A stretch of DNA of 64,000 nt, taken from the NCBI RefSeq assembly GCF_003390925.1, contig NZ_QUBS01000078.1:1-64000 (forward strand). The letters run 5' to 3'. Shown here in pieces: positions 24,931 through 32,691 of the stretch (positions are counted from its first letter, which is position 1; each line of letters opens with the position of its first letter). The notes under the pieces were generated by a model. The model worked only from the letters and a program-made list of their open reading frames with translations. It had not been told where the DNA came from and did no database searches. The translations under genes and the position numbers were made by a program. This stretch comes from Trinickia diaoshuihuensis. Its GTDB lineage: Bacteria; Pseudomonadota; Gammaproteobacteria; Burkholderiales; Burkholderiaceae.

Positions 24931-25435
24931 CGTTCCGTCTCGTACCCTGCAACTGCTTTGCCCTTAAAATCGCTTCGGCCTGGATGTTGATCCGTTCTTC
25001 GCGTTCAGCGTCGTAGGCGGCTAGCCGTTCGCGCTTGGTTGCCTGTAGACCACGATAGGCAAGGTATGAGAAACCGACCACATACAGCGCGCCCAACATC
25101 ACGCCGACCCATCGGTCAATCTGCCCACTTTGCAGCGCCAGCCGCGCCTGCATAAACGTGAAGAACACAAAAAAAGCGATGACCAAGTAGACAAATTTCT
25201 GCGAACGGGCGCCCCTCTTGCGAAGAAGCATGTACAGAGCGGCATAGAGCAAAGGCAAAAGCACGAGATTCGCGGCAATACCGGCGGCCGGCTGAATCGC
25301 TGCCGGTGCCTGCTGGCCAATCCACGTTGCGGCCGTCGCAGGCAGCATCATCAGAGCCAGGTAGACAATGGCCCGGCCCGCTAACACCATCCAAAGCGGG
25401 TACAGCGTTATCGTGGTTCGTTCAAACGACGTCAC
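24920..25435 (-). CDS. Integral membrane protein of the island (171 aa)
   Basis: Four hydrophobic segments (about residues 12-36, 50-70, 82-100 and 108-128) followed by a charged C-terminal helix (LQATKRERLAAYDAEREERINIQAEAILRAKQLQ). No family recognised. It lies on the minus strand with the plasmid-like genes and precedes the truncated antidote gene, so it may belong to the transfer or maintenance module. Confidence 0.65.
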   Translation of the reverse strand: MTSFERTTITLYPLWMVLAGRAIVYLALMMLPATAATWIGQQAPAAIQPAAGIAANLVLLPLLYAALYMLLRKRGARSQKFVYLVIAFFVFFTFMQARLALQSGQIDRWVGVMLGALYVVGFSYLAYRGLQATKRERLAAYDAEREERINIQAEAILRAKQLQGTRRNDER

Positions 25436-25525
25436 GGAACCCTCCCTGTGGGTTTACGAATCTCGATTCGACCATTCTTGTTCAACAACATTCCATCATG
25501 TCGAGCCCGTCGTGTCTGCCCCTGT

Positions 25526-25876
25526 TCAATCGTAGCGGCTCTTGCTGAGCGTCGCTCGAGCATCCAGCAACCGCAGAACGAGCTGATGCTCTTTTTCGAA
25601 CGCCATCAGGGCCTGGCTCGCCGCTTTCTTCGCCTCGAATGCGGCCGTATGCGCCGCCTGGTCCTTACCCTCGTTCGCTCGATGCAAGACTTCGTAGGCA
25701 GCCATATCCGCGGCGCGCAGCTTCGTGTAATCGGCGTAGAGCTTGGCCCGCTCTTCCTTCGTGTAGAACTCGTCGGCCAGCTTGAGCACGGCGAGCGCCT
25801 CTAGCGGTGCCTGTATCTTCTCCAAGGCCGTCATCAGCGCCTTGTGCTGCTTGTCTTCGTTCTTGTCGGTCATCAA
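25526..25876 (-). CDS. Small helical hypothetical protein (116 aa)
   Basis: Highly charged, almost entirely helical sequence (KALMTALEKIQAPLEALAVLKLADEFYTKEERAKLYADY...) with no signal peptide or membrane segment. An AGAAGGAGCAG ribosome site precedes two adjacent ATGs. No family recognised. It shares strand and spacing with the MobC-like gene 80 bp upstream. Confidence 0.6.
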   Translation of the reverse strand: MMTDKNEDKQHKALMTALEKIQAPLEALAVLKLADEFYTKEERAKLYADYTKLRAADMAAYEVLHRANEGKDQAAHTAAFEAKKAASQALMAFEKEHQLVLRLLDARATLSKSRYD

Positions 25877-25956
25877 CTGCTCCTTCTCTCACGATGTGCG
25901 CGGCTCATTGATTCCTTCCTCGCGGCGCTTGCCAGCCAAAGCGCCCAGTATGCTCG

Positions 25957-26379
25957 TCACAGCCCGTCATGGCTCCTCATTAGCGCGATCTGGTTGACGT
26001 TGCGGCCCACTGCCGACAACTGAGCGGTCGCCTCACGAAGCGCCTGCAATTCGGCGTCAGTCAAATGCGGTTTCCCGCTCAAGTGAACGTCGAAGAGATA
26101 TGCGAAATAGGTGCCACGACTCCAATGTGGAAGCGAGGCCAAGCGTTCGAGTTCGCGGTATTTGAACGGCGCCAACCGTACACGCACATCTTTGGTTTTA
26201 ACGCCATCGGATTCCGGCGGTTCGGGAGCCGGGGCAGGGGACGTGCGCCTCAGAAATGCGGCGACAACGATTTCAAGCAAGCGCGCCTCGGTCACGCCTT
26301 GCTCTCTCGCAACTGTAGCGAAAGCGCTTTTCAGATCGGGATCGATGCGCCCTGACAGCAACGGTTTTTTCGACGGCAT
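25957..26379 (-). CDS. MobC-like relaxosome accessory protein
   Basis: 140-aa protein. The N-terminus (LSGRIDPDLKSAFATVAREQGVTEARLLEIVVAAFL) looks like a ribbon-helix-helix DNA-binding region. The C-terminus has the MobC signature LREATAQLSAVGRNVNQIA. MobC-type proteins bind oriT and help the relaxase open the DNA. The protein ends soon after the signature and may be slightly truncated. No relaxase gene follows, which is unusual. A candidate oriT lies just upstream at 26462-26500. Confidence 0.75.
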   Translation of the reverse strand: MPSKKPLLSGRIDPDLKSAFATVAREQGVTEARLLEIVVAAFLRRTSPAPAPEPPESDGVKTKDVRVRLAPFKYRELERLASLPHWSRGTYFAYLFDVHLSGKPHLTDAELQALREATAQLSAVGRNVNQIALMRSHDGL

Positions 26380-26461
26380 CGCTGGTTACGCCTTTCTCCG
26401 AAGTTCGTCGCAGACAAACGAAGGCCGCCGTTTCGTCAGAAACGAGGACCATGCAGCGCTG

Positions 26462-26500
26462 AAGGTGCTGCACCTTGCCGACGCTAGTCTATCCTGCGTT
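26462..26500 (+). other. Candidate origin of transfer (RP4-type nic site)
   Basis: CTATCCTGC at 26489-26497 matches the core of the RP4 (IncP) nic site, where cleavage falls after CCTG (between 26496 and 26497). As in known oriTs, an inverted repeat lies just 5' of it: AAGGTG-CTG-CACCTT at 26462-26476. A MobC-like gene starts 80 bp to the left. No relaxase is encoded in the island, so nicking would have to be done in trans. Confidence 0.5.
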
Positions 26501-26515
26501 AGCTATTACACCGCG

Positions 26516-26543
26516 AGTTTTCTTCGTCATGACGAAGAAAACT
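26516..26543. promoter_or_regulatory. 28-bp perfect palindrome, copy 1
   Basis: Core CTTCGTCATGACGAAG (26522-26537); the symmetry extends perfectly to 28 bp. The same 16-bp core recurs at 26732-26747. It begins 19 bp after the candidate nic site. Confidence 0.5.
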
Positions 26544-26728
26544 TCACAGACCACTACCACGGAAACAAGAGCGCCCCTGCTTGAGGCCTCCGCCATCACG
26601 AGATCCTTGCCGGTCGATGATCATTGGATTGCACAATCCAAACGTAGGCAAGATAGCGCCAACCGGCTCGCTCCCGCGATATCTCTCAATTCAGCTTCGT
26701 CGTTGCAGACGGCATCGGCTCGACCGGA

Positions 26729-26750
26729 AAACTTCGTCATGACGAAGTTT
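26729..26750. promoter_or_regulatory. 22-bp perfect palindrome, copy 2
   Basis: Second copy of the CTTCGTCATGACGAAG core, with perfect symmetry over 22 bp and starting 210 bp from the first core. Two identical operators in one intergenic region suggest binding of a dimeric regulator or partition-type protein; the island gene responsible is unknown. Confidence 0.5.
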
Positions 26751-26906
26751 CTCGTTTGGTTACCTAATCCGATCCGTAGCCGACACCGCAGGTGCGCCCC
26801 GCTCAATTCCGCCGCATCAGCCCGGGACGACTGGATTCATAACGCATAGAACTCAGCAGCTTCGGCGTTGCCATGCTGACCGTCCTCAACCGACGTACGG
26901 CGGGGC

Positions 26907-27188
26907 TCATAGCCTCGTGACAAACTCATAGCCTTTCGGAGCAAGTAGCGCGATGGTCGTATCGTAGGCCCAGAGCAGCAATGTCGCGCCCAAGCCAATT
27001 CCCGCGAACACCCGCATCGGCAACACCTGCTGATTCGCCATAGCGATGATGAACAGGACGCAAAAGAACGCGACATAGCAAGTCCAATTCAGCACCAGCC
27101 TGACGGCCGGCCGCAGCCAGACAAGTGCATCGAAGATGGGCCTCCGGATAGCTTCGGCGGCTGCGCCAACCATCGTAATGATTTCCAT
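26907..27188 (-). CDS. Small membrane protein beside the TrbL/VirB6-like gene (93 aa)
   Basis: Two hydrophobic segments (about residues 29-51 and 58-83) with short charged ends. No family recognised. It starts 33 bp after the TrbL/VirB6-like gene on the same strand, so it is probably co-transcribed and may be part of the same membrane assembly. Confidence 0.6.
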   Translation of the reverse strand: MEIITMVGAAAEAIRRPIFDALVWLRPAVRLVLNWTCYVAFFCVLFIIAMANQQVLPMRVFAGIGLGATLLLWAYDTTIALLAPKGYEFVTRL

Positions 27189-27221
27189 GCGACCTCCCGT
27201 TGAAGACGTTCGACGCCGGCG

Positions 27222-28175
27222 TTAGCCGCGCACGACGGAATTGAAGTTGCTCCGCGGCTCCCGGCGCTCTTGTCGCTCGCGATACTGCGTATCGGCCTGT
27301 CGTGCTCGGCCGCTTTGCAAGCTGGCGACCTTCCCCAAGGCGAACCGTCCGAGACCGTACGACGAGAGCGATATCCCGCCAGCCAGTCCAGCCGCGATGT
27401 GCGGCACCTGAACGAGTACAAGCACCGAGATCAGGCCCGTTGCGACAAACGGAATGAGAACGTCGATCGTGGCGGCTTGTTGCACCGCCGACAATCCAGC
27501 ATATCGGCTAAAAATCTGCACAACGAAGGAGTTCGCGCCGATGACGAGGATCAGCAGAACGCCAAAGTTGGCAACTTGCTTAAGCCAGGCATTGAAGAAC
27601 TCTGCTGTTGGATGAAACAGCAGCGAAATGATGAACGCGGGGCCGAGGCCGATTAGCAGCGACAGGGCGATCTTCGAGAGGGCCAACAAAAAACACGTGT
27701 ACGCGGTGACTGCCAATGTAATTCCCCACGCCACGAACGCCGTTAGGTACATGCCGAAGTCGCCGTCCAAGATGCCGCCTTTCCGCCACATCGCAGCGCC
27801 TGCTTCGAACCCGTTGGCAAGTAATTGATCCTGTGCCGCAGCGATTCCGCTGTCGCCGGTCAAACCGGAAAACGCCTGTGCCAACTGTTGCGGCCCGTTC
27901 CACGCCGTATCAACGACGTATTGGTTGTAGGTGCCAAGGTTCAACGCCACGCCCAGGATGAAAGCGATCTTCACGAGCCGCATAGCGGCCTCCGTGATCG
28001 GCTCTTGGATCAGCCCACGCATGCTTGCTAGCCCCCACAACATGACATAGACGCCGAGAAGCGTGTACGCCGCCGGTGCGATCGCTGACGCGACCGCCTG
28101 CACGCGGTCGGTGATGAAAGCCGCGCACGTGGTGTCGACAAACTGAATCACGTCGGTATAAAGATGAACGGTCAT
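27222..28175 (-). CDS. TrbL/VirB6-like conjugal-transfer membrane protein
   Basis: 317-aa polytopic inner-membrane protein with about six hydrophobic segments: an N-terminal pair around residues 30-100, a central cluster (FVAWGITLAVTAYTCFLLALSKIALSLLIGLGPAFIISLLF) and a C-terminal pair, followed by a charged cytosolic tail. This is the layout of TrbL/VirB6, the membrane core subunit of type IV secretion systems. I start at 28175, which follows a GGAAAG site; the longer frame adds 72 residues of non-membrane, shadow-like sequence. No other T4SS subunit is present in the island. Confidence 0.75.
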   Translation of the reverse strand: MTVHLYTDVIQFVDTTCAAFITDRVQAVASAIAPAAYTLLGVYVMLWGLASMRGLIQEPITEAAMRLVKIAFILGVALNLGTYNQYVVDTAWNGPQQLAQAFSGLTGDSGIAAAQDQLLANGFEAGAAMWRKGGILDGDFGMYLTAFVAWGITLAVTAYTCFLLALSKIALSLLIGLGPAFIISLLFHPTAEFFNAWLKQVANFGVLLILVIGANSFVVQIFSRYAGLSAVQQAATIDVLIPFVATGLISVLVLVQVPHIAAGLAGGISLSSYGLGRFALGKVASLQSGRARQADTQYRERQERREPRSNFNSVVRG

Positions 28176-28197
28176 TTTCTTTCCGAAGCAGTAGGGG

Positions 28198-28476
28198 TTA
28201 GTAGGACGACGCGCCGACGACCGCCCAGCTACGCATATCGATAGACGCAATGTGAGAGACGTTCGGCACGTCGAGCAGCACATCAAGCAGTTGATCGACT
28301 GAACGGAAATAGAGCGGGCTGCCGTCTCGCTCCACCACTGAATACGACTCGGTGCCGACGGTGATCTGCAACGAAAACCCCCGCCTGGCATCAGCGAATA
28401 CGAGCGATTGCGCGATGGCGTCGTCGCGGTCGCACAGGCGCGCGACCTGATCGACCGTTACAATGTGCAAAGCCAT
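28198..28476 (-). CDS. Hypothetical plasmid-type protein (92 aa)
   Basis: Small soluble alpha/beta protein (MALHIVTVDQVARLCDRDDAIAQSLVFADARRGFSLQI...). The ATG at 28476 is chosen because AGGAGG lies 7 bp upstream; a longer start adds eight residues before this site. No family recognised. It lies 22 bp upstream of the TrbL/VirB6-like gene and is probably in the same operon. Confidence 0.65.
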   Translation of the reverse strand: MALHIVTVDQVARLCDRDDAIAQSLVFADARRGFSLQITVGTESYSVVERDGSPLYFRSVDQLLDVLLDVPNVSHIASIDMRSWAVVGASSY

Positions 28477-28674
28477 GATTGGACCTCCTATCAGGTTCAC
28501 TTTTGGTCAGGCTGCGGCGTGGCGCCCACCACGCCGCAGCCGCTACGAATGCCGCTTCGCGGGCTGCATCCCTCTTTTTAAAGTAAACATCTCAATCTCT
28601 TTAGTGGCTCACCGGCGATACTCAAACGCGGGAAACGTGGCTCATGGAGGAGCGCAATCGACGCAACACCAAGG

Positions 28675-29301
28675 TCATTCATGACACGGATCATCAATGA
28701 TCTGTGTATAAGTCCCGGCGTCGATCGCCCCAGCGCGTGCCAACAGAACGCCCAATCGCTCTCGCAAGCCTGGATGAATCTGAGCGAGCGCTTCCTGTAG
28801 GTTGACTACTACGCCGCCCGCCGCAACCTGGTTGATGTTGACCTGCAAGCGCTCAATGTGGACCATTCGCGCGTTGCCGATGTCCTTCGCGCGCAGGGCG
28901 CCTTTCAATTCATCGACAGTCTCTTGAACCGTGGAAGGCTTGTAATCCCACGAAGCAACGCCGGTGTGGTTCCCGGTGTCGTCTTGAATTCTCACAACCT
29001 CACGAACCCGATATTCGTTCGAGCGACCATTCTTCGATTTTGAGATGTAGCCCAATGACTCAAGCTCGGGAATCGCTCGCTTCACTTGGGCAAGCGAGAT
29101 ACCGGACTTTTCGGCGATGGTCTTCATGCCCGGAAAGGCAATACCGGTGTGATAGTTGGCATGGGCCTTTATGACGAGATAAACCTTCAGCGACGAGCCG
29201 CTCATTTTGGCAAGCGCCCCGCTATCGACCATGGACCGGAAAAAATGAATCCACTGCGTTTCCGCCTGAATCAGTTGCCCCGACGCAATAGCCGTAGTCA
29301 T
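28675..29301 (-). CDS. Winged-helix replication-initiator-like protein
   Basis: 208-aa protein with an N-terminal winged helix-turn-helix (AKMSGSSLKVYLVIKAHANYHTGIAFPGMKTIAEKSGISLAQVKRAIPELESLGYI, about residues 30-90) of the kind found in plasmid and phage replication initiators. The C-terminal half is helical and unassigned. Its start overlaps the stop of the small HTH gene (ATGA), so the two are coupled. This suggests that the island descends from, or can behave as, a replicon. Confidence 0.65.
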   Translation of the reverse strand: MTTAIASGQLIQAETQWIHFFRSMVDSGALAKMSGSSLKVYLVIKAHANYHTGIAFPGMKTIAEKSGISLAQVKRAIPELESLGYISKSKNGRSNEYRVREVVRIQDDTGNHTGVASWDYKPSTVQETVDELKGALRAKDIGNARMVHIERLQVNINQVAAGGVVVNLQEALAQIHPGLRERLGVLLARAGAIDAGTYTQIIDDPCHE

Positions 29302-29546
29302 TTGCTCACCCGCTCGACTTCTCCGGCAAGCGACAAAGCCTCTATGACCTGGAGGGTGCGAAAATAAACCCTACGTCCCAACTTGACTCGTGTTGGGCGA
29401 AGCAGGCGCGACATTTCGTTGTCATGGCACAGTGTGATGCGCAGCCCCTCCGGGCTTCTGTTGAGCAATTCCGCAACGTTAGCGGTTGTCATCAGCGGTC
29501 CGAATTTGCCAAGCAGCAGTTCTTCCGTGGTCATTGCCTTAGTCAC
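29298..29546 (-). CDS. Small HTH protein (MerR/excisionase-like)
   Basis: 82-aa protein with a helix-turn-helix (PLMTTANVAELLNRSPEGLRITL) and a following wing-like strand (GRRVYFRTLQVIEAL), the shape of small excisionase or AlpA/MerR-like regulators. It could be the directionality factor for the integrase or a replication accessory. The annotated start is GTG; an ATG four codons later (29534) is an alternative. It overlaps the Rep-like gene by 4 bp. Confidence 0.65.
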   Translation of the reverse strand: MTKAMTTEELLLGKFGPLMTTANVAELLNRSPEGLRITLCHDNEMSRLLRPTRVKLGRRVYFRTLQVIEALSLAGEVERVSK

Positions 29547-29820
29547 CGTAATTTTTCGTTCGGTTGCGATGTGTAGGCAATGATATTTGCGCGCCCGTAT
29601 TTATCAATCTGGACAGTAAAGGTAAGTCAAGAAATGGTTTTACCTTTCACAAATAAACCATTGAATCAGAAAATTATTTTTATTTTCTATCGCAAAGAAA
29701 ATCTCATAGTCCACATAAGATCAGTCGCCCATAAAGATCAAGACCAGAAGCATTGCAACGCTTCCAGCCTTGAAGGATTTATTTATTAGTTTGTTTGTTT
29801 GTTTATTTGTTTGTTTGCAC
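29547..29820. other. AT-rich intergenic region with a GTTT tandem repeat
   Basis: 274 bp between the integrase 3' end and the HTH gene. Strongly AT-rich. At 29778-29817 it carries about eight GTTT/ATTT tetranucleotides in tandem. It should hold the promoter of the HTH-Rep operon; an origin is conceivable given the Rep-like gene, but no iterons are seen. Confidence 0.45.
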
Positions 29821-30870
29821 TCACGCCCGGCGCCGCGAAACCTGGTCTAGCTTTTCCACCAAATCCTCAGCGCGAAGGTGCGTGTAGCGCTTAAGCATTT
29901 GCATCGACTTGTGCCCGCTTATCGATGCGACCTCCTGGTCGCTCAATCCAGCCTCCACCAGCCGACTTACGGCTTCATGGCGCAGATCATGGAAATGCAA
30001 GTCAGCCAAACCAAGATCCTTCACCATACCGGCCCAAAGCTTCTGGAATACGTAGGGCTTGCGCCTCCCGTCCCGCCCCGGCTCCCCAAAAAAGACGAGA
30101 TCGGTGTCGAGCGGCCGTATAGGATTCTCCAGGGCTGAACGCAGTATTTCGACCGCTGCGCGGGTCAGCGGCACCAACCGCGCAGAACCGTTCTTCGTGT
30201 CCTTGAGAGCAACCACGCGGCGGTTCAGATCGACTTGCGATCGGCATAGGCTCGTGATCTCCGATGACCGCATGCCAGTTTCGACGGCCAGCCGCACGAT
30301 CCATCCGAGCATCGGGTTGCTATGGGCGTCAGCGGCCGCGAAAAGCCGTTGCTGTTCCTCCGGCGTCAAGCGCCGATCCCGGCCCACACCGGGGCTAGGT
30401 TTTCGGACGTTCGCAACCGGATTGAACGTCAAGCCGATCCCCCACTCCTGAATCGCAACCCGGAACAGGTGGCCGAGCATCGCCAACTCGATGCGCACGG
30501 TGTTGTTTGATTTGCCGGCCGCCAATCGTTCGTCGCGGTACTTGGCGACAAGTTCGGCGCTAACGGCCGCCATCGAATACTTCCCGAAGAATGCGGTCAA
30601 ATGCTGCGAGGTAAAGCGCTCGCTGCGTTGAGTGGTCGGCTTCTTGGTAGCCGACACCTCCTCCATGTAACGCTTCAATCCCGCCGACACTGTCAGCTTC
30701 TCGGATGGCGCACGCGACAGATAGACGCCTCGAACCATCTCGTCTTCCGTGCGACGCGCCCAGTCCTCGGCATCGCGTTTGGTGCGAAAAGTCTTCGAGG
30801 CGGTAGGCCATCCCATTTTGCGAATGACGGCCTTCCACGTCCCCGACGGAGTCTTGACGATCGTCGCCAT
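29821..30870 (-). CDS. Tyrosine recombinase (island integrase)
   Basis: 349-aa phage-type integrase. N-terminal AP2-like arm-binding region (GTWKAVIRKMGWPTASKTFRTKRDAEDW), a core-binding SAM-like domain at about 60-155, and a C-terminal catalytic domain with Arg201 (ETGMRSSEI), His294 and Arg297 (HDLR), His320 (SGHKS) and the nucleophile Tyr329 (LKRYTH). All key residues are intact. Start chosen at 30870 after TAGGATC. It should recombine the tRNA-Thr repeats at 22107 and 31994. Confidence 0.92.
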   Translation of the reverse strand: MATIVKTPSGTWKAVIRKMGWPTASKTFRTKRDAEDWARRTEDEMVRGVYLSRAPSEKLTVSAGLKRYMEEVSATKKPTTQRSERFTSQHLTAFFGKYSMAAVSAELVAKYRDERLAAGKSNNTVRIELAMLGHLFRVAIQEWGIGLTFNPVANVRKPSPGVGRDRRLTPEEQQRLFAAADAHSNPMLGWIVRLAVETGMRSSEITSLCRSQVDLNRRVVALKDTKNGSARLVPLTRAAVEILRSALENPIRPLDTDLVFFGEPGRDGRRKPYVFQKLWAGMVKDLGLADLHFHDLRHEAVSRLVEAGLSDQEVASISGHKSMQMLKRYTHLRAEDLVEKLDQVSRRRA

Positions 30871-30877
30871 ATCGATC

Positions 30878-31853
30878 CTATTTGCACGCTTTGGCCAGAT
30901 CGGACAACGGGCGCGACGGCGACTCCGGCAAGCTGAATGGCGCATCGCCGAATGATCGAATCACGGAGCCTTTCTCACCGAGCAATACGAACGTACTACC
31001 AAACCCCTGTAAGAGATAGAACGGTTCCTTTGGCGATCCGGCAGCGTCGGGATCGGCTAGCGCCACCGACCGATATTGCGACAACATTGAGCGGCCTTCG
31101 CACGCCCAGGTTTGCAAGGTTGTGCTGGCAACTTTCGCCGGAATGTACTGGTAGGGAATGTGCCCGGTAACGGCCGCATACGTCTTGACGAAAGCTCGCG
31201 CACCATCCGCCTTCGCCGGGCTAAGCAGCACGAATTGCAACAAGAGGTAGACGCCCGTTGCGAAGAGCGTGACGGAGACCGTGAGTATCAGCGTTAGCGT
31301 GATAGGACGCAGCCGCTTGGCCGTCCCTCTGGAGCTAGTTTTTCGCGCCATACGACGCAAACCACGGCGTCCGATGACTTTCCACCTCATCCGCTCAACA
31401 ACTGCCGCGCGCTGCTCGGGCGGAACACCTTTGCTCGCAGCGCGCGCCGCATACGCGAAGCGCCGGCGCAATGCCAACTGGTCACATCCGTCTTGCCACC
31501 GGCGACGGCGCTTGACGTTCGGCAACCGGCCAGCCCACCACTCCGGGACCACGACGTTTGCCCAAAGGTACAAGGTAGAAAGCACAACGACGAACGCCGC
31601 TGTGCGCCAGACGCTGGAGCTGAACACCCGCGAGAATGGTGTCGCATAGGTCCGGCCGAAACATCATGCCGGGCACGCCGGCCATCTCGGCCCAGCCATC
31701 CAGATGAGAACGACCGACTGCGTAACTGAGTGCGGCCGTCACCGAGAAAACTAGCGCAACGCCCTCGAATACGTGTTCGGTAAGGTATGCCCACATGCGT
31801 GAGCCAAGGCTCGGCCGCGGAAGCGGCGTGCTTTCGGAAGTGCTCGTCGTCAC
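30878..31853 (-). pseudogene. Membrane protein gene with a probable one-base frameshift
   Basis: The upstream frame from a GTG at 31853 encodes a membrane-type N-terminus (MWAYLTEHVFEGVALVFSVTAALSYAVGR...DTILAG). Removing one base of the GGG in the minus-strand GCGGGTGTTC near 31627 joins it to the long frame 30878-31627, which holds two more membrane segments (AAFVVVLSTLYLWANVVV; TLTLILTVSVTLFATGVYLLLQFVLL) and a C-terminal soluble domain. The joined protein would have about 324 residues. Alternatively the GTG at 31627 starts a shorter 249-residue protein. No family recognised. It ends 7 bp before the integrase start. Confidence 0.5.
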
Positions 31854-31954
31854 AGGTTATTTTTCCAGTCCGATTGCCTGCGGCGGGCATGACGAACCAC
31901 CCGTCTGCACCCGCCGGTGTACCGAAACTGTACTTTTCGACGCCGCAAAAGCAC

Positions 31955-31985
31955 AAGGGGTTACGTGAATTTCACGTAACCCCTT
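31955..31985. repeat. Palindromic hairpin element, copy 3 (probable present tRNA terminator)
   Basis: Nearly perfect long stem (AAGGGGTTACGTGAA / TTCACGTAACCCCTT, centre T) located 8 bp beyond the tRNA-Thr 3' end inside the island. It has the same outer stem as the hairpin left of the island, so the island appears to have brought its own replacement for the tRNA's downstream hairpin. Confidence 0.6.
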
Positions 31986-31993
31986 GATTCTAC

Positions 31994-32069
<76 letters not shown>

Positions 32070-32088
32070 GTGAGTCCGCGATTCTACT

Positions 32089-32604
32089 TCATTTCACGAC
32101 TTTGAGGTGGCCTTTACCGCCGCCGCCCTTGCCACCATCGTCATCCGTGCGCGGACGCGGTCCCTCGCCGGTTGATTCAGGCGCACGCGGACCGCTCGAG
32201 CCGCTATCGGGCGAAAGCGTATCGGCTTGCGCCTCATCCGCCTCCAGCACTTCGCTGCTCGCCACGGGCCCGCTTTGCGCGGCGCCCGTCGCAGGCTCAA
32301 CCGGGAACGCCATACCCTGCCCGTTCTCGCGCGCATAGATCGCCAGCACATTCGCCACCTGTACTTCGATCTTGTGCACCTTGCCCGAGAACCGCGCGCT
32401 GAACTCGATCCATTCGTTGCCCATCTGCAGTTGGCTCGTCGCCTCGAAGCTGATGTTCAACACGATCTCGTCGTTGTGCACGAACTGACGCGGCACGCGC
32501 GTTTGGTTGTCCACGCGCACCGCGATATGCGGCGTGTAGCCGTTGTCCGTGCACCACTCGTACAGCGCACGCAGCAGATAAGGCTTAGTCGAAATTTCTT
32601 GCAT
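32089..32604 (-). CDS. sspB: ClpXP protease specificity-enhancing factor SspB
   Basis: 171-aa adaptor that delivers ssrA-tagged proteins from stalled ribosomes to ClpXP. The N-terminal substrate-binding fold is clear (STKPYLLRALYEWCTDNGYTPHIAV, then the FNISFEAT-like strand as VLNISFEATSQL), followed by a variable acidic linker and the short C-terminal ClpX-binding tail (GHLKVVK). The ATG at 32604 is preferred over TTG at 32607. It follows sspA on the same strand. Confidence 0.95.
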   Translation of the reverse strand: MQEISTKPYLLRALYEWCTDNGYTPHIAVRVDNQTRVPRQFVHNDEIVLNISFEATSQLQMGNEWIEFSARFSGKVHKIEVQVANVLAIYARENGQGMAFPVEPATGAAQSGPVASSEVLEADEAQADTLSPDSGSSGPRAPESTGEGPRPRTDDDGGKGGGGKGHLKVVK

Positions 32605-32691
32605 CAACTGTCCTCATACGAGGTTCGGCACGCCGCCCGCGCAAGCGCATGGTTGGACCATGCGCGCGAGCGGCCCATGTCCGAACTCGAC

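Larger units (their letters stand above)
26380..26906. other. Gene-poor region with candidate oriT and two palindromes
   Basis: 527 bp with no convincing gene. The plus-strand frame of 124 codons here has no family resemblance and spans both palindromes, so I do not call it. The region contains a candidate oriT (26462-26500) and two copies of a 16-bp palindrome (26522 and 26732). Confidence 0.5.

Noticed and set aside
26475-26849. 124-codon plus-strand frame across the oriT region
   Set aside because: It reads through both palindromes, lacks a ribosome site and has no recognisable protein character.
29778-29817. CRISPR-like or iteron repeat
   Set aside because: It is a simple GTTT/ATTT microsatellite with no spacers and no longer repeat unit. 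No CRISPR array was seen anywhere in the window.
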